A DNA stretch of 64,000 nucleotides from Paramecium octaurelia (GCA_905182995.1 CAJJDP010000046.1:252488-316487), one strand, 5' to 3'. Positions 24,390 through 36,122 are shown, counted from the stretch's first letter. The notes: generated by a model from the sequence alone, not told the origin. Made by a program: numbers and translations.

Positions 24390-25364
24390 ATGGAATTTAA
24401 GAGAGATAAGCCTAAACCAAACTCAAACAGATTTAAAAAGATCACTTAAAAACTTGGCATGCAATCATTAAACAAAGAAGAAAAATTTGATGAAGGAATG
24501 AAAGACTTTCAAAATTTAGATACATTTTTCACAGTCACAGATTTACTGAAAGATATGAATAAAGACTAACCAACCCCGGAGAGATAAGCCTTATTTGAAA
24601 GCTAATAAACATTAATTAAAACCAAACTATAGCTTAAAAAATGGAAATCAGAATACCCTGATTATCTGAAGTTTGATACTAAACCTCCTTAAACTTCGTA
24701 TCGAAATAAGGTCGCTCTATTATAAAAAGCATAAACTCATCTGAGTTTGGATAAATATGAACCTTAGTTATGTAAAGAGGTTGAGAATTTATCAACTTTA
24801 TTAAAGGATAAATTTAGAAATGTTGATATGAAGGAATATCCACAACTTTAATTATTCTAGGAAATCAGTCAATTTGAGGATTTAAGGGTAAGAACAGAAT
24901 TTGATGAAAGCTTGAGAAATAGTTATGGTAAAGATAGGCTTTCTTTGAAATTAGAATAATTTGAATAAAAGCCGACTGTCTCGTATGATACATATTATAA
25001 GAATTATCATAATTAAGCTGAATAATTAAGAAATCGACTTCGACAATAGTAAATGAATTTTTTTAATTAAAAATGGGGGAACTCTGTAGTGAAAATGAAA
25101 ATGAAAGAAGCTTAGGATAGAAGAGGGTTGTTAGAAAAGGCAAAATAAGTCAGAAGACCTGCAGTAACTAAAAAAGTGGCATTGCCTTATCTAGCCCCTA
25201 TTATCAAAAATATTATAACTGATATCTGCACTGAAGAAGCAGAAATGATGGAATAAAAAAGACTTATAAAAAATGATATTAGAGAATTAGCAAAGATTTG
25301 TTCTGACTTTTATGATCCTAAGCCTGAGCCACAAATAATGGGATTAAGAATTATTAATTCTTGA
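24390..25364 (+). CDS. Unknown 324-residue protein
   Basis: This is an intronless ORF, strongly coding: MEFKRDKPKPNSNRFKKITQ at the start and KPEPQIMGLRIINS at the end. It is hydrophilic with predicted helices (LKKWKSEYPDYLKFDTKPPQ, LCKEVENLSTLLKDKFRN, RRGLLEKAKQVRRPAV) and a conserved-looking C-terminal segment VALPYLAPIIKNIITDIC. The start is the first ATG after an AT-rich spacer. I do not recognise the family; no signal peptide or membrane segment is visible. Confidence 0.75.
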
Positions 25365-25560
25365 TATTCTTCTCTAAATTGTCTATTAAAAAACTCATAA
25401 AATTTTATATAACATCAATAATTGATATTTTTAGTTTTAATATGCTACAAATTATTTAATAGTATATAATACCAAGAGATAGAATACTATTTAACAATTA
25501 GTAAATATTAAGCTTAGATTAATTGCTCAAATTAAAATAATTAATTATTATAAGAATAAA

Positions 25561-26307
25561 TCAAACAGCTAGAAAATTTTCCATAGATTTCAAAAACTCC
25601 ATATATTATCTCTACTCTTTGTCAATTGAATATGCCTCTATCAATGCATTCAAAGATTCATTGATGCCATAACTTTCTAGATAAGTGTAAAGTGATTGCT
25701 TTAAGCGCTATAAATTTTATGATTATTTTTACTTCATCTAATTTATTAATTTCTGGTCCTGGATAATCGCTTAAAAATTTACGATACCTGGATCTTGTTT
25801 TGTACTCTTGGATATCATAGACTGGTTGTACGTAATTAATGAAAGTAGTCTGGTTACCTGTAGTTCAATCCTTTCAAGTAATACTTGTATTGCATTCAAA
25901 AGCTATAGCTTCTCCTTTTTCAGTTTAGATTAGGACTGTAAAATCCACAGAGAGTACTCCTAATTCATATTCTTCTCTCGTCTCTTATATATTTGATTGT
26001 ATTTTGTCTTGGTATTTTGGATTTTATGAAATGGATTTGTCTTCATTAGGAACTTTACTAATAATAAAGTGATTTTTCAAAATTGTTACATTTTGGCTTC
26101 CAGAGGTGGGGGTGTTCCTCTAAATAAAATAGATATCTTTGCAGATGAAAATTCTTTATTAAGAATAACCTTATTAGTTTATGGATCATCTATCAATTAA
26201 AATCCTAGATGCTTAATTTATTTCATTAAAGTAGGCTCTTATACATATTGATGATATTCTTATTTGTACTCTTTAGATATTATTTTTTGAAGAGTTCCTC
26301 TTGCCAT
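25561..26307 (-). CDS. Mitochondrial p32/MAM33-like protein
   Basis: This encodes 220 residues after removing introns of 32, 27 and 25 nt; the frame is exact. The C-terminal block LDERLKQSLYTYLESYGINE, LNALIEAYSIDKEQRQYMEFLKSMENFLA is the diagnostic end of the MAM33/C1QBP family (LxxxLxxYLxxxGIN). The central strands (YELGVLSVDFTVLIQT, GEAIAFECNT) fit the family beta-sheet. In other eukaryotes it is a trimeric, acidic mitochondrial matrix protein supporting ribosome assembly and translation. The N-terminus MARGTLQKIISKEYKQEY could serve as a presequence but is short. Confidence 0.85.
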
Positions 26308-26376
26308 GGAAATATTCGAAAACCTATAGAAAGACATTAATCTCAGCATTATTATAATATTTTAATTATTAATATT

Positions 26377-27620
26377 ATGATAGATCGAAGGAGTCAGAGT
26401 CCCATGGCTACAAGCTAAAAGATGGGAACTGCAAGAGCTATCTTTGATACAGGCACAGAATAGGAACCAACGAAACGATTAACAAGATCAATTAGAAATA
26501 CTAGCACAGATCCATAATAAACAGACTACAAATAATATCAAAATTAGCCTTAATTAGGAATTTAAGGTTCTTAGGATATAAATTGTACACTTTAAGTTTA
26601 TTTGACAAGCATAAAATTCACGTTAAATTACTTAAGAAAATTTTGAGTATCGGAAACCAGAAACGGACACTTTCAATTTTAGAACTGTTCAAACTTACAA
26701 ACCTTAAGAAGTAAGTGCTTTGCCAACTTCTTAATTTAATTACTAAAGTTTTGAGTACAAAAAACCAGACGCTGGTCGCACAGGATCTTACATTTAGTCA
26801 GGTACTTGAACTATTTATCATAGCGTACAATACAACATGTATTTAATATTATTATCACTCAAGTTCAAGAACCAATCGGTAGTTCGCTTAACTTTCAGAA
26901 TAAAACTCTGTATGAACCACCAAAATAAGATAACACATTCACAAAATACGAGTTGAATTCATTTGATAAATATAAAACTACTTTTGAATAGCCTAAATCT
27001 TATGAAAAGTTTGAGTAATACAAATTTGAACCCATGAAGTATGACTTTAATTTACCAGAATAACCAAGGGAATATCAACAATCCTATAAATCCATCCCAT
27101 AAGTACAACCCAATTAATCAGTTGTGTAATTCTATTAGTTAAACCTAGTCAAACTCAATATACTCCTTACAATCCCGATAGAATTACTTTGGACACTCAA
27201 CTAAATAGAACTACTTTAAACTATCCACTTCACAATGAATCCTTAAGTGTAGGGCCCAGAAAGACAGAAGAACCAATTCGTCCTTCAGAAATTCAAATCA
27301 AAACCCAGAAACCAGTAGATCCAATCATCAATAAAGGATAAAACCCTCCTTCAATCAAGGCAGAATCAATTAAGAATGAGTAATCATATAGGCCAACAAC
27401 CCCAGTATATACTCAATAATAATATCAATTATCGAACTAAAAGCCTTCTGAGTCATAATACAAGTAAGAGACAATTGATATTATGAACAAGCCAAGTTAT
27501 AGATGTAATGATAGATTATTAAATTTAGTTGATTTACCTAAGAAATTCATTGAGGAGATTGTTATTGTTGAAAATGAAGCTAATGAACACGAATTTAATG
27601 CAGGTTGTCAAATATTTTGA
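26377..27620 (+). CDS. Unknown Pro/Gln/Tyr-rich protein
   Basis: This encodes 382 residues after four introns (25, 22, 25, 23 nt), each selected because it alone joins two open frames; the total divides by three. It is low-complexity with spaced repeats of the form FEYRKP, FEYKKP, FDKYKT, FEQYKFEP, suggesting a short F-E-Y-K-P repeat. The C-terminus is more ordered (SYRCNDRLLNLVDLPKKFIE). No family recognised. It lies between the p32 gene and the decarboxylase gene, 26 bp before the next ATG. Confidence 0.7.
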
Positions 27621-27646
27621 TATATTTGAATAAATAATATATATTA

Positions 27647-28237
27647 ATGTAACAAGATAACAATTAAAGAGAATTTAAAATACTAATAGGTTTTACAGGT
27701 TCAGTGGCTTCTATTAAGGCTGAACAATTGATTAGTGACATTTAAAAGAAATTCAAAGAGTTCAATTATTCAACCAAGATCAGAATTATTACAACTCATA
27801 ATGCTTAAAAATTCATGAATCCTTAAATTGATGGAATTGAGCATTTCTCTGATGAGGATGAATTTAAAACATGGAAATAAAGAAATGACCCAGTATTACA
27901 TATTGAATTGAGAAAATGGGCAGATTGTTTACTGATAGCTCCTCTATCAGCCAATACTATGGCTAAGATAGCTAATGGTTTATGTGATAATTTATTAACA
28001 AATGTTGCTAGAGCATGGGATTACAATAAACCAATGATTTTAGCTCCTGCAATGAATACTATGATGTATGAGAATCCAATCACAGAAAAACAAATCAATA
28101 AACTAAAAAAGATCGGTGCATTTATAATAGATTCAATCTCTAAGATCTTGATCTGTGGTGATATTGGAAAGGGTGCAATGGAAGAGACAAATAACATATC
28201 AACCATAGTCTATCAACGATTAGTCTCTAAGACTTGA
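27647..28237 (+). CDS. PPCDC: Phosphopantothenoylcysteine decarboxylase (coenzyme A synthesis)
   Basis: This is an intronless 196-residue HFCD-family flavoprotein. It makes 4'-phosphopantetheine from phosphopantothenoylcysteine in coenzyme A synthesis. Visible motifs: FMN-binding GFTGSVASIKA near the N-terminus, the active-site histidine in LHIELRKWAD, LSANTMAKIANGLCDNLLT, and PAMNTMMYENP. The late cysteine that acts as acid appears in ILICGDIGKGAM. Size matches the monofunctional eukaryotic enzyme. Start chosen as the first ATG after a 26-bp spacer. Confidence 0.93.
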
Positions 28238-28255
28238 ATTTAATATTATATTTAT

Positions 28256-28846
28256 ATGTAATAATGTTTTATTTAGAATGAATTTGATGCTGAAGATGTG
28301 AGTCCTTGGCAAGAATTGAATTTATCCCCTTAGTCTATTCTTTAAAAGTAGTATCAATAATAGAGAAGTTCAACCATTTATTCTGGCAAGGATGATAAGC
28401 AGAAAATAATTAATACTAAAACAACTTTTTCTAAATTAACTAAACATACAGCAACCACTACAACAGCAACTGAATTTCCTATTAGATGTCTAAGGAATAG
28501 AGTTAAGAGTATAGATTAGACATAGAAATAATTTCTGAAAGCAACTCCCGTAAAATAATATTGTGACTTTAAACTGTCAAAAGAGATGTTGATGTATAGA
28601 AATACTGCTGATTTCCCTAAACAAACCTTGCCTCGCAATTTCTTATCATTCTAAAGACTAAAGAAATCTTATAGCAGAAAAAAAACTATTCACTCCTAAG
28701 AACTAAATCCACAATTATTATAGCTTTAGATGTAAATGAAAAAAATGGAAGAATAAGTGTAATAATAAAAGAAATCGTCATGGGAAATTGGTGCTCGAAG
28801 ATTGTCAAATCCCAAATTTTAAACATTTTTAAGTACTTAAGTTTGA
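28256..28846 (+). CDS. Unknown Gln/Lys-rich protein
   Basis: This is an intronless 196-codon ORF (MQQCFIQNEFDAEDVSPWQE ... RLSNPKFQTFLSTQV). The N-terminal FDAEDVSPW resembles FDEDLGPW of the small gene at 51495. The rest is basic and low-complexity (LPRNFLSFQRLKKSYSRKK). From 28573 on, the sequence is duplicated exactly at 29981 and following because of the assembly join, so the second copy of its 3' half (29981-30254) is not a separate gene. No family recognised. Confidence 0.65.
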
Positions 28847-29471
28847 TATATAATTCTAAATTTTGGACTTTCATTTTATAAATAAAAACTTTTTAGATTA
28901 AATTATCTATTTCTTATTTTATAATCTTACAATTTATTAAAATGCAAGCAATTAGATTCTAATATCAATATTACTAATTTTAAACAAAGTTAAATTGGTT
29001 TATATTAACTTAAATCTGATTTTGTGTCATATGAATACAAGAGTCCAATCACCTAAAGTAATAATAATGAAAGCATATGGCTTCAAGTCATATATTAGAA
29101 AGGATATATGCAGAATACCTAATAAGCAATTGATGATCTTTGTAATTTGCAAAAAGGAGTAAAGCATGGTTCTTGAATTCTTAATAAGGAAATAAGAAAT
29201 ATAGAGAAATATCGTTTATGAGATTTCTAGGAAGCCTTCTATTGCATTCTTATCTCTTATTAACCAATTAAGAATAATAAATAAATAATTAAATTTATTC
29301 GTTTTAGAAAAGAGAAGAAACTAAAGCAAAATTATGGATATATGGTCTAAACTGCTATTTATCTGATCAACTATATCTTAATAAAAAACTGATTGGTTTT
29401 CTGCTCAATTAAATGCAAGATATTAGAAAAACTAATATATTAATACTATATTTGTTTATATTTTTATAATA
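28847..29471 (+). other. Coding-like stretch, model unresolved (repeated at 30255-30879)
   Basis: The plus strand holds two competing readings. One is an ORF from an ATG near 29031 (MNTRVQSPKVIIMKAYGFKS..., RKPSIAFLSLINQLRIINKQ). The other is a frame with SDFVSYEYKSPITQSNNNES, QQAIDDLCNLQKGVK and LNCYLSDQLYLNKKLIGFLL needing several short introns. The second looks more protein-like. I could not find a start or a complete intron set. Confidence 0.35.
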
Positions 29472-29979
29472 ATGGGAACTTGTGTTTCATATAGAAATTA
29501 ACAATAAAATGAAAGCAACACAATTGATTAGATAAGACTCAATGAATTAAGTCAAAATTCAAATCTTGAGTTTGAATTAAGCGGCTAGAACTACGAAGAT
29601 GTAGGTATATCAAATATGGAGGAAAGTATACAAATGCGTTAATTAGATGTAGGAGAATTTTAAAAGCAATAACCGTTAGAAAACTAAAAAATACATCATT
29701 AATTGGTATCAAGTTTACAATATTATTAGTAATTAAACTTAAATGATTCTGAAAATGGTTCGTCAAACTTACAAGTTGATTTAGAGTTGAGATCACTTAA
29801 TATTAAAGTATTAGATAAGATGTAGTCAAGAAATTCCTCTCTTATTGAACCTGAGAAAAGATCAGAAAGATCCTACACCTAAGGTTTATAGTATAAAGCC
29901 AAAAATAATAATCTAATTTAGTAGTCGGAAACAAATAAACATTTGATTGATTTTATGACTAAAGGTGAGAAAGATGCTT
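29472..29979 (+). pseudogene. Truncated duplicate of MORN gene 5' end (assembly artefact)
   Basis: Identical to 30880-31387, the first 169 codons of the MORN-repeat gene, and broken off at the N at 29980. It should not be counted as a separate gene. Confidence 0.9.
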
Positions 29980-29980
29980 N

Positions 29981-30254
29981 ACTGTCAAAAGAGATGTTGA
30001 TGTATAGAAATACTGCTGATTTCCCTAAACAAACCTTGCCTCGCAATTTCTTATCATTCTAAAGACTAAAGAAATCTTATAGCAGAAAAAAAACTATTCA
30101 CTCCTAAGAACTAAATCCACAATTATTATAGCTTTAGATGTAAATGAAAAAAATGGAAGAATAAGTGTAATAATAAAAGAAATCGTCATGGGAAATTGGT
30201 GCTCGAAGATTGTCAAATCCCAAATTTTAAACATTTTTAAGTACTTAAGTTTGA
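29981..30254 (+). pseudogene. Duplicate 3' half of the 28256 gene (assembly artefact)
   Basis: Identical to 28573-28846 and lacking the 5' half. It is part of the duplicated block following the N. Confidence 0.9.
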
Positions 30255-30879
30255 TATATAATTCTAAATTTTGGACTTTCATTTTATAAATAAAAACTTT
30301 TTAGATTAAATTATCTATTTCTTATTTTATAATCTTACAATTTATTAAAATGCAAGCAATTAGATTCTAATATCAATATTACTAATTTTAAACAAAGTTA
30401 AATTGGTTTATATTAACTTAAATCTGATTTTGTGTCATATGAATACAAGAGTCCAATCACCTAAAGTAATAATAATGAAAGCATATGGCTTCAAGTCATA
30501 TATTAGAAAGGATATATGCAGAATACCTAATAAGCAATTGATGATCTTTGTAATTTGCAAAAAGGAGTAAAGCATGGTTCTTGAATTCTTAATAAGGAAA
30601 TAAGAAATATAGAGAAATATCGTTTATGAGATTTCTAGGAAGCCTTCTATTGCATTCTTATCTCTTATTAACCAATTAAGAATAATAAATAAATAATTAA
30701 ATTTATTCGTTTTAGAAAAGAGAAGAAACTAAAGCAAAATTATGGATATATGGTCTAAACTGCTATTTATCTGATCAACTATATCTTAATAAAAAACTGA
30801 TTGGTTTTCTGCTCAATTAAATGCAAGATATTAGAAAAACTAATATATTAATACTATATTTGTTTATATTTTTATAATA

Positions 30880-32898
30880 ATGGGAACTTGTGTTTCATAT
30901 AGAAATTAACAATAAAATGAAAGCAACACAATTGATTAGATAAGACTCAATGAATTAAGTCAAAATTCAAATCTTGAGTTTGAATTAAGCGGCTAGAACT
31001 ACGAAGATGTAGGTATATCAAATATGGAGGAAAGTATACAAATGCGTTAATTAGATGTAGGAGAATTTTAAAAGCAATAACCGTTAGAAAACTAAAAAAT
31101 ACATCATTAATTGGTATCAAGTTTACAATATTATTAGTAATTAAACTTAAATGATTCTGAAAATGGTTCGTCAAACTTACAAGTTGATTTAGAGTTGAGA
31201 TCACTTAATATTAAAGTATTAGATAAGATGTAGTCAAGAAATTCCTCTCTTATTGAACCTGAGAAAAGATCAGAAAGATCCTACACCTAAGGTTTATAGT
31301 ATAAAGCCAAAAATAATAATCTAATTTAGTAGTCGGAAACAAATAAACATTTGATTGATTTTATGACTAAAGGTGAGAAAGATGCTTTATTACATCCTCT
31401 GCCTTCTCCACCTAATTTGAATAGAAATAACGAATTAGGAGTGTACGAAGCATTTGATAGCGCTGAGCTGACACCTTAAACACCTTCAAAATAAGAATCT
31501 GAATGTGAAGAATTAGAGGTAGAGCCACCAGAATAAGAAGAGGAAATTGCTGAAATCTAGAAAGAGGAAGATAAAACACCAGAACATTAATCAATGAATT
31601 CAGATAAATCAAAATAATAGACTGTCCTAGACAATCAACTCTTTGAACAACATTAAGAAGATACAATCTCTTTAGAGGATGACAATCCAGAGGAAGTGTA
31701 ATAACCAAATCCACCTCCTTAAGAACGATAAATTATTCTTTAATCCTCAAAAGGAGAGTAAATGATTATGTCCTTTGCCCCAAATGTATAATAATTGCTT
31801 ATCAAATCTCAATAATATTCAATATTTGAAAATTAAGGTGAAAATGCAATTGAAGTAATTAATCACAAACCAAGGTTAGAGAGAGCAGTTCCATCAGATA
31901 CTGATATCCTTAAAATAGAAAATGAGCATGTAATTGCATTGTCTGCATAATTGGAACCAATCAACATTAATGTTGATATGAACAATTGTGAAATGTTGGG
32001 TCCATATATAATTCTTAATACTGGAGATATTTATGTAGGTACATGGCAAATGGGTAAACGACATGGGTTTGGGAAATAAATATTTTCGAATGGAGCATAT
32101 TATGAAGGATAATGGCTAAACGATTTTTTATAGGGATATGGTAGATACATATTTTAAAATGGGGATTACTACTCAGGAGAGTTTGTTTGTGGGGAAAGAG
32201 AAGGTGTTGGAGTATTGGTCTATTAAGATGGATCATCATATGAAGGGAAATGGGTAAAGAATTAAAAAGTATAGATATTCTATTTATATTTATAGGAAGG
32301 TGAGGGAAGAGAATAACTAGCTGATGGTAATGTCTATATTGGAGCATTCAAGGCCAATAAAAAAGAGGGCAAAGGTAGATTGGAATATATAGATGGATGT
32401 GTTTTTGAAGGAATGTTCAAAGAAGGTTATGTTTGTGGAAAAGGAACTTAAACTTGGGCTGATGGAAAAAGATATGAAGGAGAATGGAAGGATGGTAAAA
32501 TGCATGGCTAAGGAGAATTCTAATGGGGAGAAGCAAAATTTTATAAGGGAGAGTATGTCAATAATGTAAGGTAAGGATATGGAGAATACAGTTGGCCTGA
32601 TGGAAGAACTTACAAAGGGGGATGGAAGAATGGGGTTATGCATGGAAAAGGGCTGATGATTTGGCCTGATTAGAGATTACAGAAAGGAATTTGGATAAAT
32701 GGGTAGAGGCAATTTACTAAGGAAGAATAGGCAGTACTATAAAAGGCTAAGAAACTTAATACTGCAGATACTACTATAAATAAGACCAAAGATTTTGGAG
32801 TTGAACAAAAAGAACAATAACCGAAGTAATCAGAGCCTAAAAAGAGAACCAAATCTAAATCAAAAGAAAGGAAAATCAAAACAGAATCTAAAAATTGA
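30880..32898 (+). CDS. MORN-repeat protein with possible N-myristoylation
   Basis: This encodes 663 residues with one 27-nt intron (GTATAGAT...TTATAG) after WVKNQK. The start MGTCVSY has Gly2 and Cys4, a likely myristoylation/palmitoylation site. Residues ~20-370 are acidic and Pro/Gln/Glu-rich. From ~380 there are about nine to ten MORN repeats, for example YEGEWKDGKMHGQGEF and YKGGWKNGVMHGKGLM. The C-terminus is Lys-rich (RTKSKSKERKIKTE). MORN proteins of this kind anchor structures or kinases at ciliate membranes and cilia; that is transferred knowledge. The gene crosses the right end of the duplicated block, and this copy is the complete one. Confidence 0.9.
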
Positions 32899-32939
32899 TT
32901 AATATTTAATTTAACTAAATTTAAAGTATTTATTTTTAA

Positions 32940-33812
32940 ATGGAAAACTAATTGCCAATAAGAAAGAAGACCTATCATTCAGAGTCATAGCAAGATGATA
33001 AGAACAAGCCTGGAGTCAACAAAAGCTAAACTGATAAGCTCTTAGAAAGCTTATAAAAAATTACCTTGCTGGATATTTTAGATGAATTTGCTAAAGAATC
33101 AGAAAATAAGAGCATTACTGAAATTTTGAAGACCATTCTGAATAATGTGGAGAACAAACAAAAGGAGCCTGAGGTAAAGACAGATTGGGATGTAGGAAAG
33201 TAGGATAAACCAAATAATAATTATAACTAAAAATTTGAGTCAAATAATAATTTTTAAAATAATAAATTTAAAAAGAGAAACACAGAAGGGGGTTGGGGTG
33301 ACAATCAGAGAACTGATTTCAGTAATAAAGAAAATGGAAGAGGAGGAAATTACGATAGAAATGGAGGGAATGACAGGGGTAAACCTTGGGAAAATAAAGA
33401 TGGTAGAAAATAAAACTTTTAGAGAGGGGAGAATTGGAGAAGTAATTAGGAAGGCCAAAAGAATAGAGGAGGAGACTGGAATAATAGGTAAGGAAATGGA
33501 GATTGGAAGTAAAATGGAACTAATAATGATTGGAAAACAAGTGGAAATAATAATAATGATTGGAAAACAAGTGGAAATAATAATAATGAATGGAAAACAA
33601 GTGGTAATAACAACAATGAATGGAAAACAAGCGGAACTAATAATGAGTGGAAAACTAGTGGAGCTAATGATTGGAAATCTAGTGGTATCAATAATGATTG
33701 GAAATCAAGTGGAAACAATAATGAATGGAAATCAAGTGGTGTCAATAATGAATGGAAGACTGAAACAGCAACTGAATAGGCACAACCAGTTTCTTGGGGA
33801 TCACCTAAGTGA
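32940..33812 (+). CDS. Tryptophan-repeat protein, possible Argonaute-hook (GW/WG) type
   Basis: This is an intronless 290-residue ORF beginning 41 bp after the MORN gene. The N-terminal ~80 residues contain ITLLDILDEFAKESENKSIT, a motif also seen in the small protein at 53006. The middle is Arg/Gly/Asn-rich (NGRGGNYDRNGGNDRG). The last ~110 residues form a regular repeat, NNDWKTSGNNN / NNEWKSSGV, about nine units with one Trp every 9-10 residues, plus GGWGD and the terminal VSWGSPK. Evenly spaced Trp beside Gly/Ser/Asn in a disordered region is typical of AGO-hook proteins (Nowa and Wag1/CnjB in ciliates). An RG-rich RNA-binding protein is the alternative. Confidence 0.8.
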
Positions 33813-33926
33813 AATATAATTAATAATTTAAACACCCTTTTTTAAGTTATTTTTTTAGATAAAATCAAGTTTTAATATATGAGACTAATTATTTCAGTTT
33901 AAATTGATAATGTTTATATTTCATAA

Positions 33927-35148
33927 TCACTTTTTGCCATAGGAGGTTTAGTTAGCCATTTCTAAGACTTGTTATTTGAAGATATGAATGACTTCATCAA
34001 TAATAGCATTTTCCTCTAAAATAATAAAATTATTAATTACCATTTCTTCTATTAAGTTCTGTTTCATAAAGATCCCTTAATTCTTAAAGACTGGCAGTTG
34101 CAGCGTTTATGGCATTCTATGAATCCTTTAAGACTGAATTAGCCTTGGCTTAGACAGCAAGAGCAGCTTATTCTTACTAAAGAGATAAAGAAGTAGAATT
34201 ACCACAACCAATTTATCTTAGAGTTAAGTTTTTCTTTGGATTTCATCTTAAAGATGAACCTTTTCAGCTTCAGAGTCAGCCAACCAATCAGCTAATTGAT
34301 AGTATCCTGCAATTTCATTTTGTTCTAAGGCAGCAAGAGCAGATTTTAATTAATCTTCCAAATCACTCAAAGCATTATAAACAAGTTATCCAACATTAAC
34401 TCCTGGTTGTCTGTCTCCACCAGTAGATGCATCGGATTCTCCTAATGCATGCAATTCAGCATTTCCAGATGCTTATTCTGCAGCCAATTAAGCAAATTTG
34501 GACATGGCATCTTGATTGAACAATTGACTGTATTATTTCAATTTGTCAGCAACATTCTCAACCTTCAATTCAACCATTGATGATGGAGCTCCTGTTAAAT
34601 AACCGCTAGATGTTATGATATCAATCATACCTTAAATCGTTCTTCAATATTTTGATGACTCCCAAAGCATCATTATGTTATTTGATAGCTCTGACGAACA
34701 ATCCATTTGAGAAACATCTCAATTCTTCAAGTTCAACTTCTCTTCTATCAATATCAGCTAATCTTTATGTTGCCCATGCAATGTAGTCTGTTGCTTCCTG
34801 AAATTTATTAAATCAAGTACTCTGTATTCAACGCCTATTTGTTCTCTTCTGGCCTTAGCACTTGCCCAAGCTTTTTGATTTAATTCATTAACTTTAGAAA
34901 GAGCAGCAATTCTTGCTTATCCTATTTCTTCATCAGAAATGTTCTTTTCATCTGCAACACCTTGAGCTTCAATGTTGCTGGTTTTCAAATCATTCAATAA
35001 ATCATAGACAGCTTAAACAGCATCGTTGGATTGTGATCCTGTCTTTTAATATATTCACAATTCATACCTACAAGAGGAGTGCGAAATCAATATCCAAGGC
35101 TTAAACACTTACTAAGGCAACCAAAGCAATGGTTATGAACTTATTCAT
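33927..35148 (-). CDS. Trichocyst matrix protein (TMP family)
   Basis: This encodes 365 residues after five introns (25, 23, 25, 26, 25 nt); the frame is exact. The signal peptide MNKFITIALVALVSVQA is followed by acidic, coiled-coil-rich sequence (VNELNQKAWASAKARREQIG, RRVE-like RREVELEELRCFSNG, LYNAL-type VYNALSDLEDQL). It belongs to the same family as the gene at 10443, but with introns, so a different subfamily. These proteins form the crystalline core of trichocysts and are processed in the secretory pathway. The C-terminus is QVLEMANQTSYGKK. Confidence 0.88.
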
Positions 35149-35222
35149 GTCAATAAAATTAATAATATTTCCATAAAAACGGGTAAGAGCTTTAATAATA
35201 AATTAAAATAAATAAACTCTCT

Positions 35223-35750
35223 ATGACAGATGATGATCATTATCCCCTTTTAGCTACAACCAAGCCCTATGTGATAGCAATGATTTCAATTCAAATTCTC
35301 TTAATCCTAATTGCAGTTATATTGAATTTGGTTCACTGAAACCTCTATTTGTATCAATATTTAAAATACCACATTCATAACATCATTAATTCCTTCCAAA
35401 TTAATAAATTTTCATCCTTTTATGTCTTTGTGGAGAGTTTTAAATCTCTAAATGATAATTTAACAACCAATGGAAGTATTCATTACTTTTACAATAATGT
35501 TATAAGAAAATATTTAACAATATGTAAGTAGAGTTCAAATCAAATTATATTATCTTTGAAAGCAGTTCAAAACAATAATATGAGTTTAAAGCAGCATGAA
35601 TGTACAAATATTGAGAGAAAAATTTGTTTTGTTAGTATTTATAATACTTTAAACATGAGTAATAGTGAATCAAAATAGTAATCCTTTAGAAATTACTTAA
35701 TAAACCATATTCTGTGCAGTCTTAATAGAAGCACTTATTTAACCATTTGA
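35223..35750 (+). CDS. Single-pass membrane protein interrupted by an in-frame TGA
   Basis: From ATG 35223 the frame reads MTDDDHYPLLATTKPYVIAM, then a hydrophobic segment (SIQILLILIAVILNLVH) and TGA at 35337-35339. In the same frame it continues NLYLYQYLKYHIHNIINSFQ ... RNYLINHILCSLNR to TGA at 35748-35750, 176 codons in all including the inner TGA. The part after the TGA is clearly coding-like. No GT-AG intron spans the TGA. Either the product is a 38-residue peptide, the stop is suppressed, the gene is decaying, or the base is wrong. Topology: one membrane helix with a short acidic N-terminus. Confidence 0.5.
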
Positions 35751-36122
35751 TTTTTCGAATACAAAAATTGATTTTATAATTAATTTATAAAATCAATGTA
35801 GAATTACCTAATAAACTAATTAATTTCGAATAATTAATTTTAGTTAGAATATTCATAGGCTTAATTATATTTGTTATTAGACATTATAATTATACATTCC
35901 TGAATTGTAAATTTGATGAGCTTTCTTAACTTTAATAAATAATTTGGTTGAGATTTGCTGACTTCAATTTACTGAAAAGAGTCACTTAACTTATTATGAT
36001 TCATTTTATTAACGTGTATATTAATTAGGAATTAAGGATTGCATAATTAGTTAGAGAAAAATGCATTTTAAATTTCAATTTTTTTAATAATTATATAATT
36101 TTATGAGGTAAAAATATTAATT
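35751..36122. other. AT-rich spacer, nothing recognised
   Basis: A convergent intergenic region with no convincing ORF, RNA gene or repeat. Confidence 0.6.

Larger units (their letters stand above)
28573..31387. repeat. Exact 1,407-bp direct duplication around one N (likely assembly join)
   Basis: Bases 28573-29979 reappear as 29981-31387, with a constant offset of 1,408 and a single n at 29980. Wherever I compared them the two copies were identical. Both breakpoints cut genes: the left copy truncates the MORN gene, the right copy lacks the 5' half of the 28256 gene. Removing one copy gives two intact genes. This is what overlapping contig ends joined by a gap base look like. Confidence 0.93.

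Noticed and set aside
28573-31387. Recent biological tandem duplication of three genes
   Set aside because: The copies appear identical, are separated by one N, and both breakpoints cut genes; an assembly overlap explains this better.
33235-33835. Overlapping ORFs on both strands in the tryptophan-repeat gene
   Set aside because: They are shadow frames produced by the internal repeat; the frame with regular Trp repeats, a start, and an exact TGA end is the real one.
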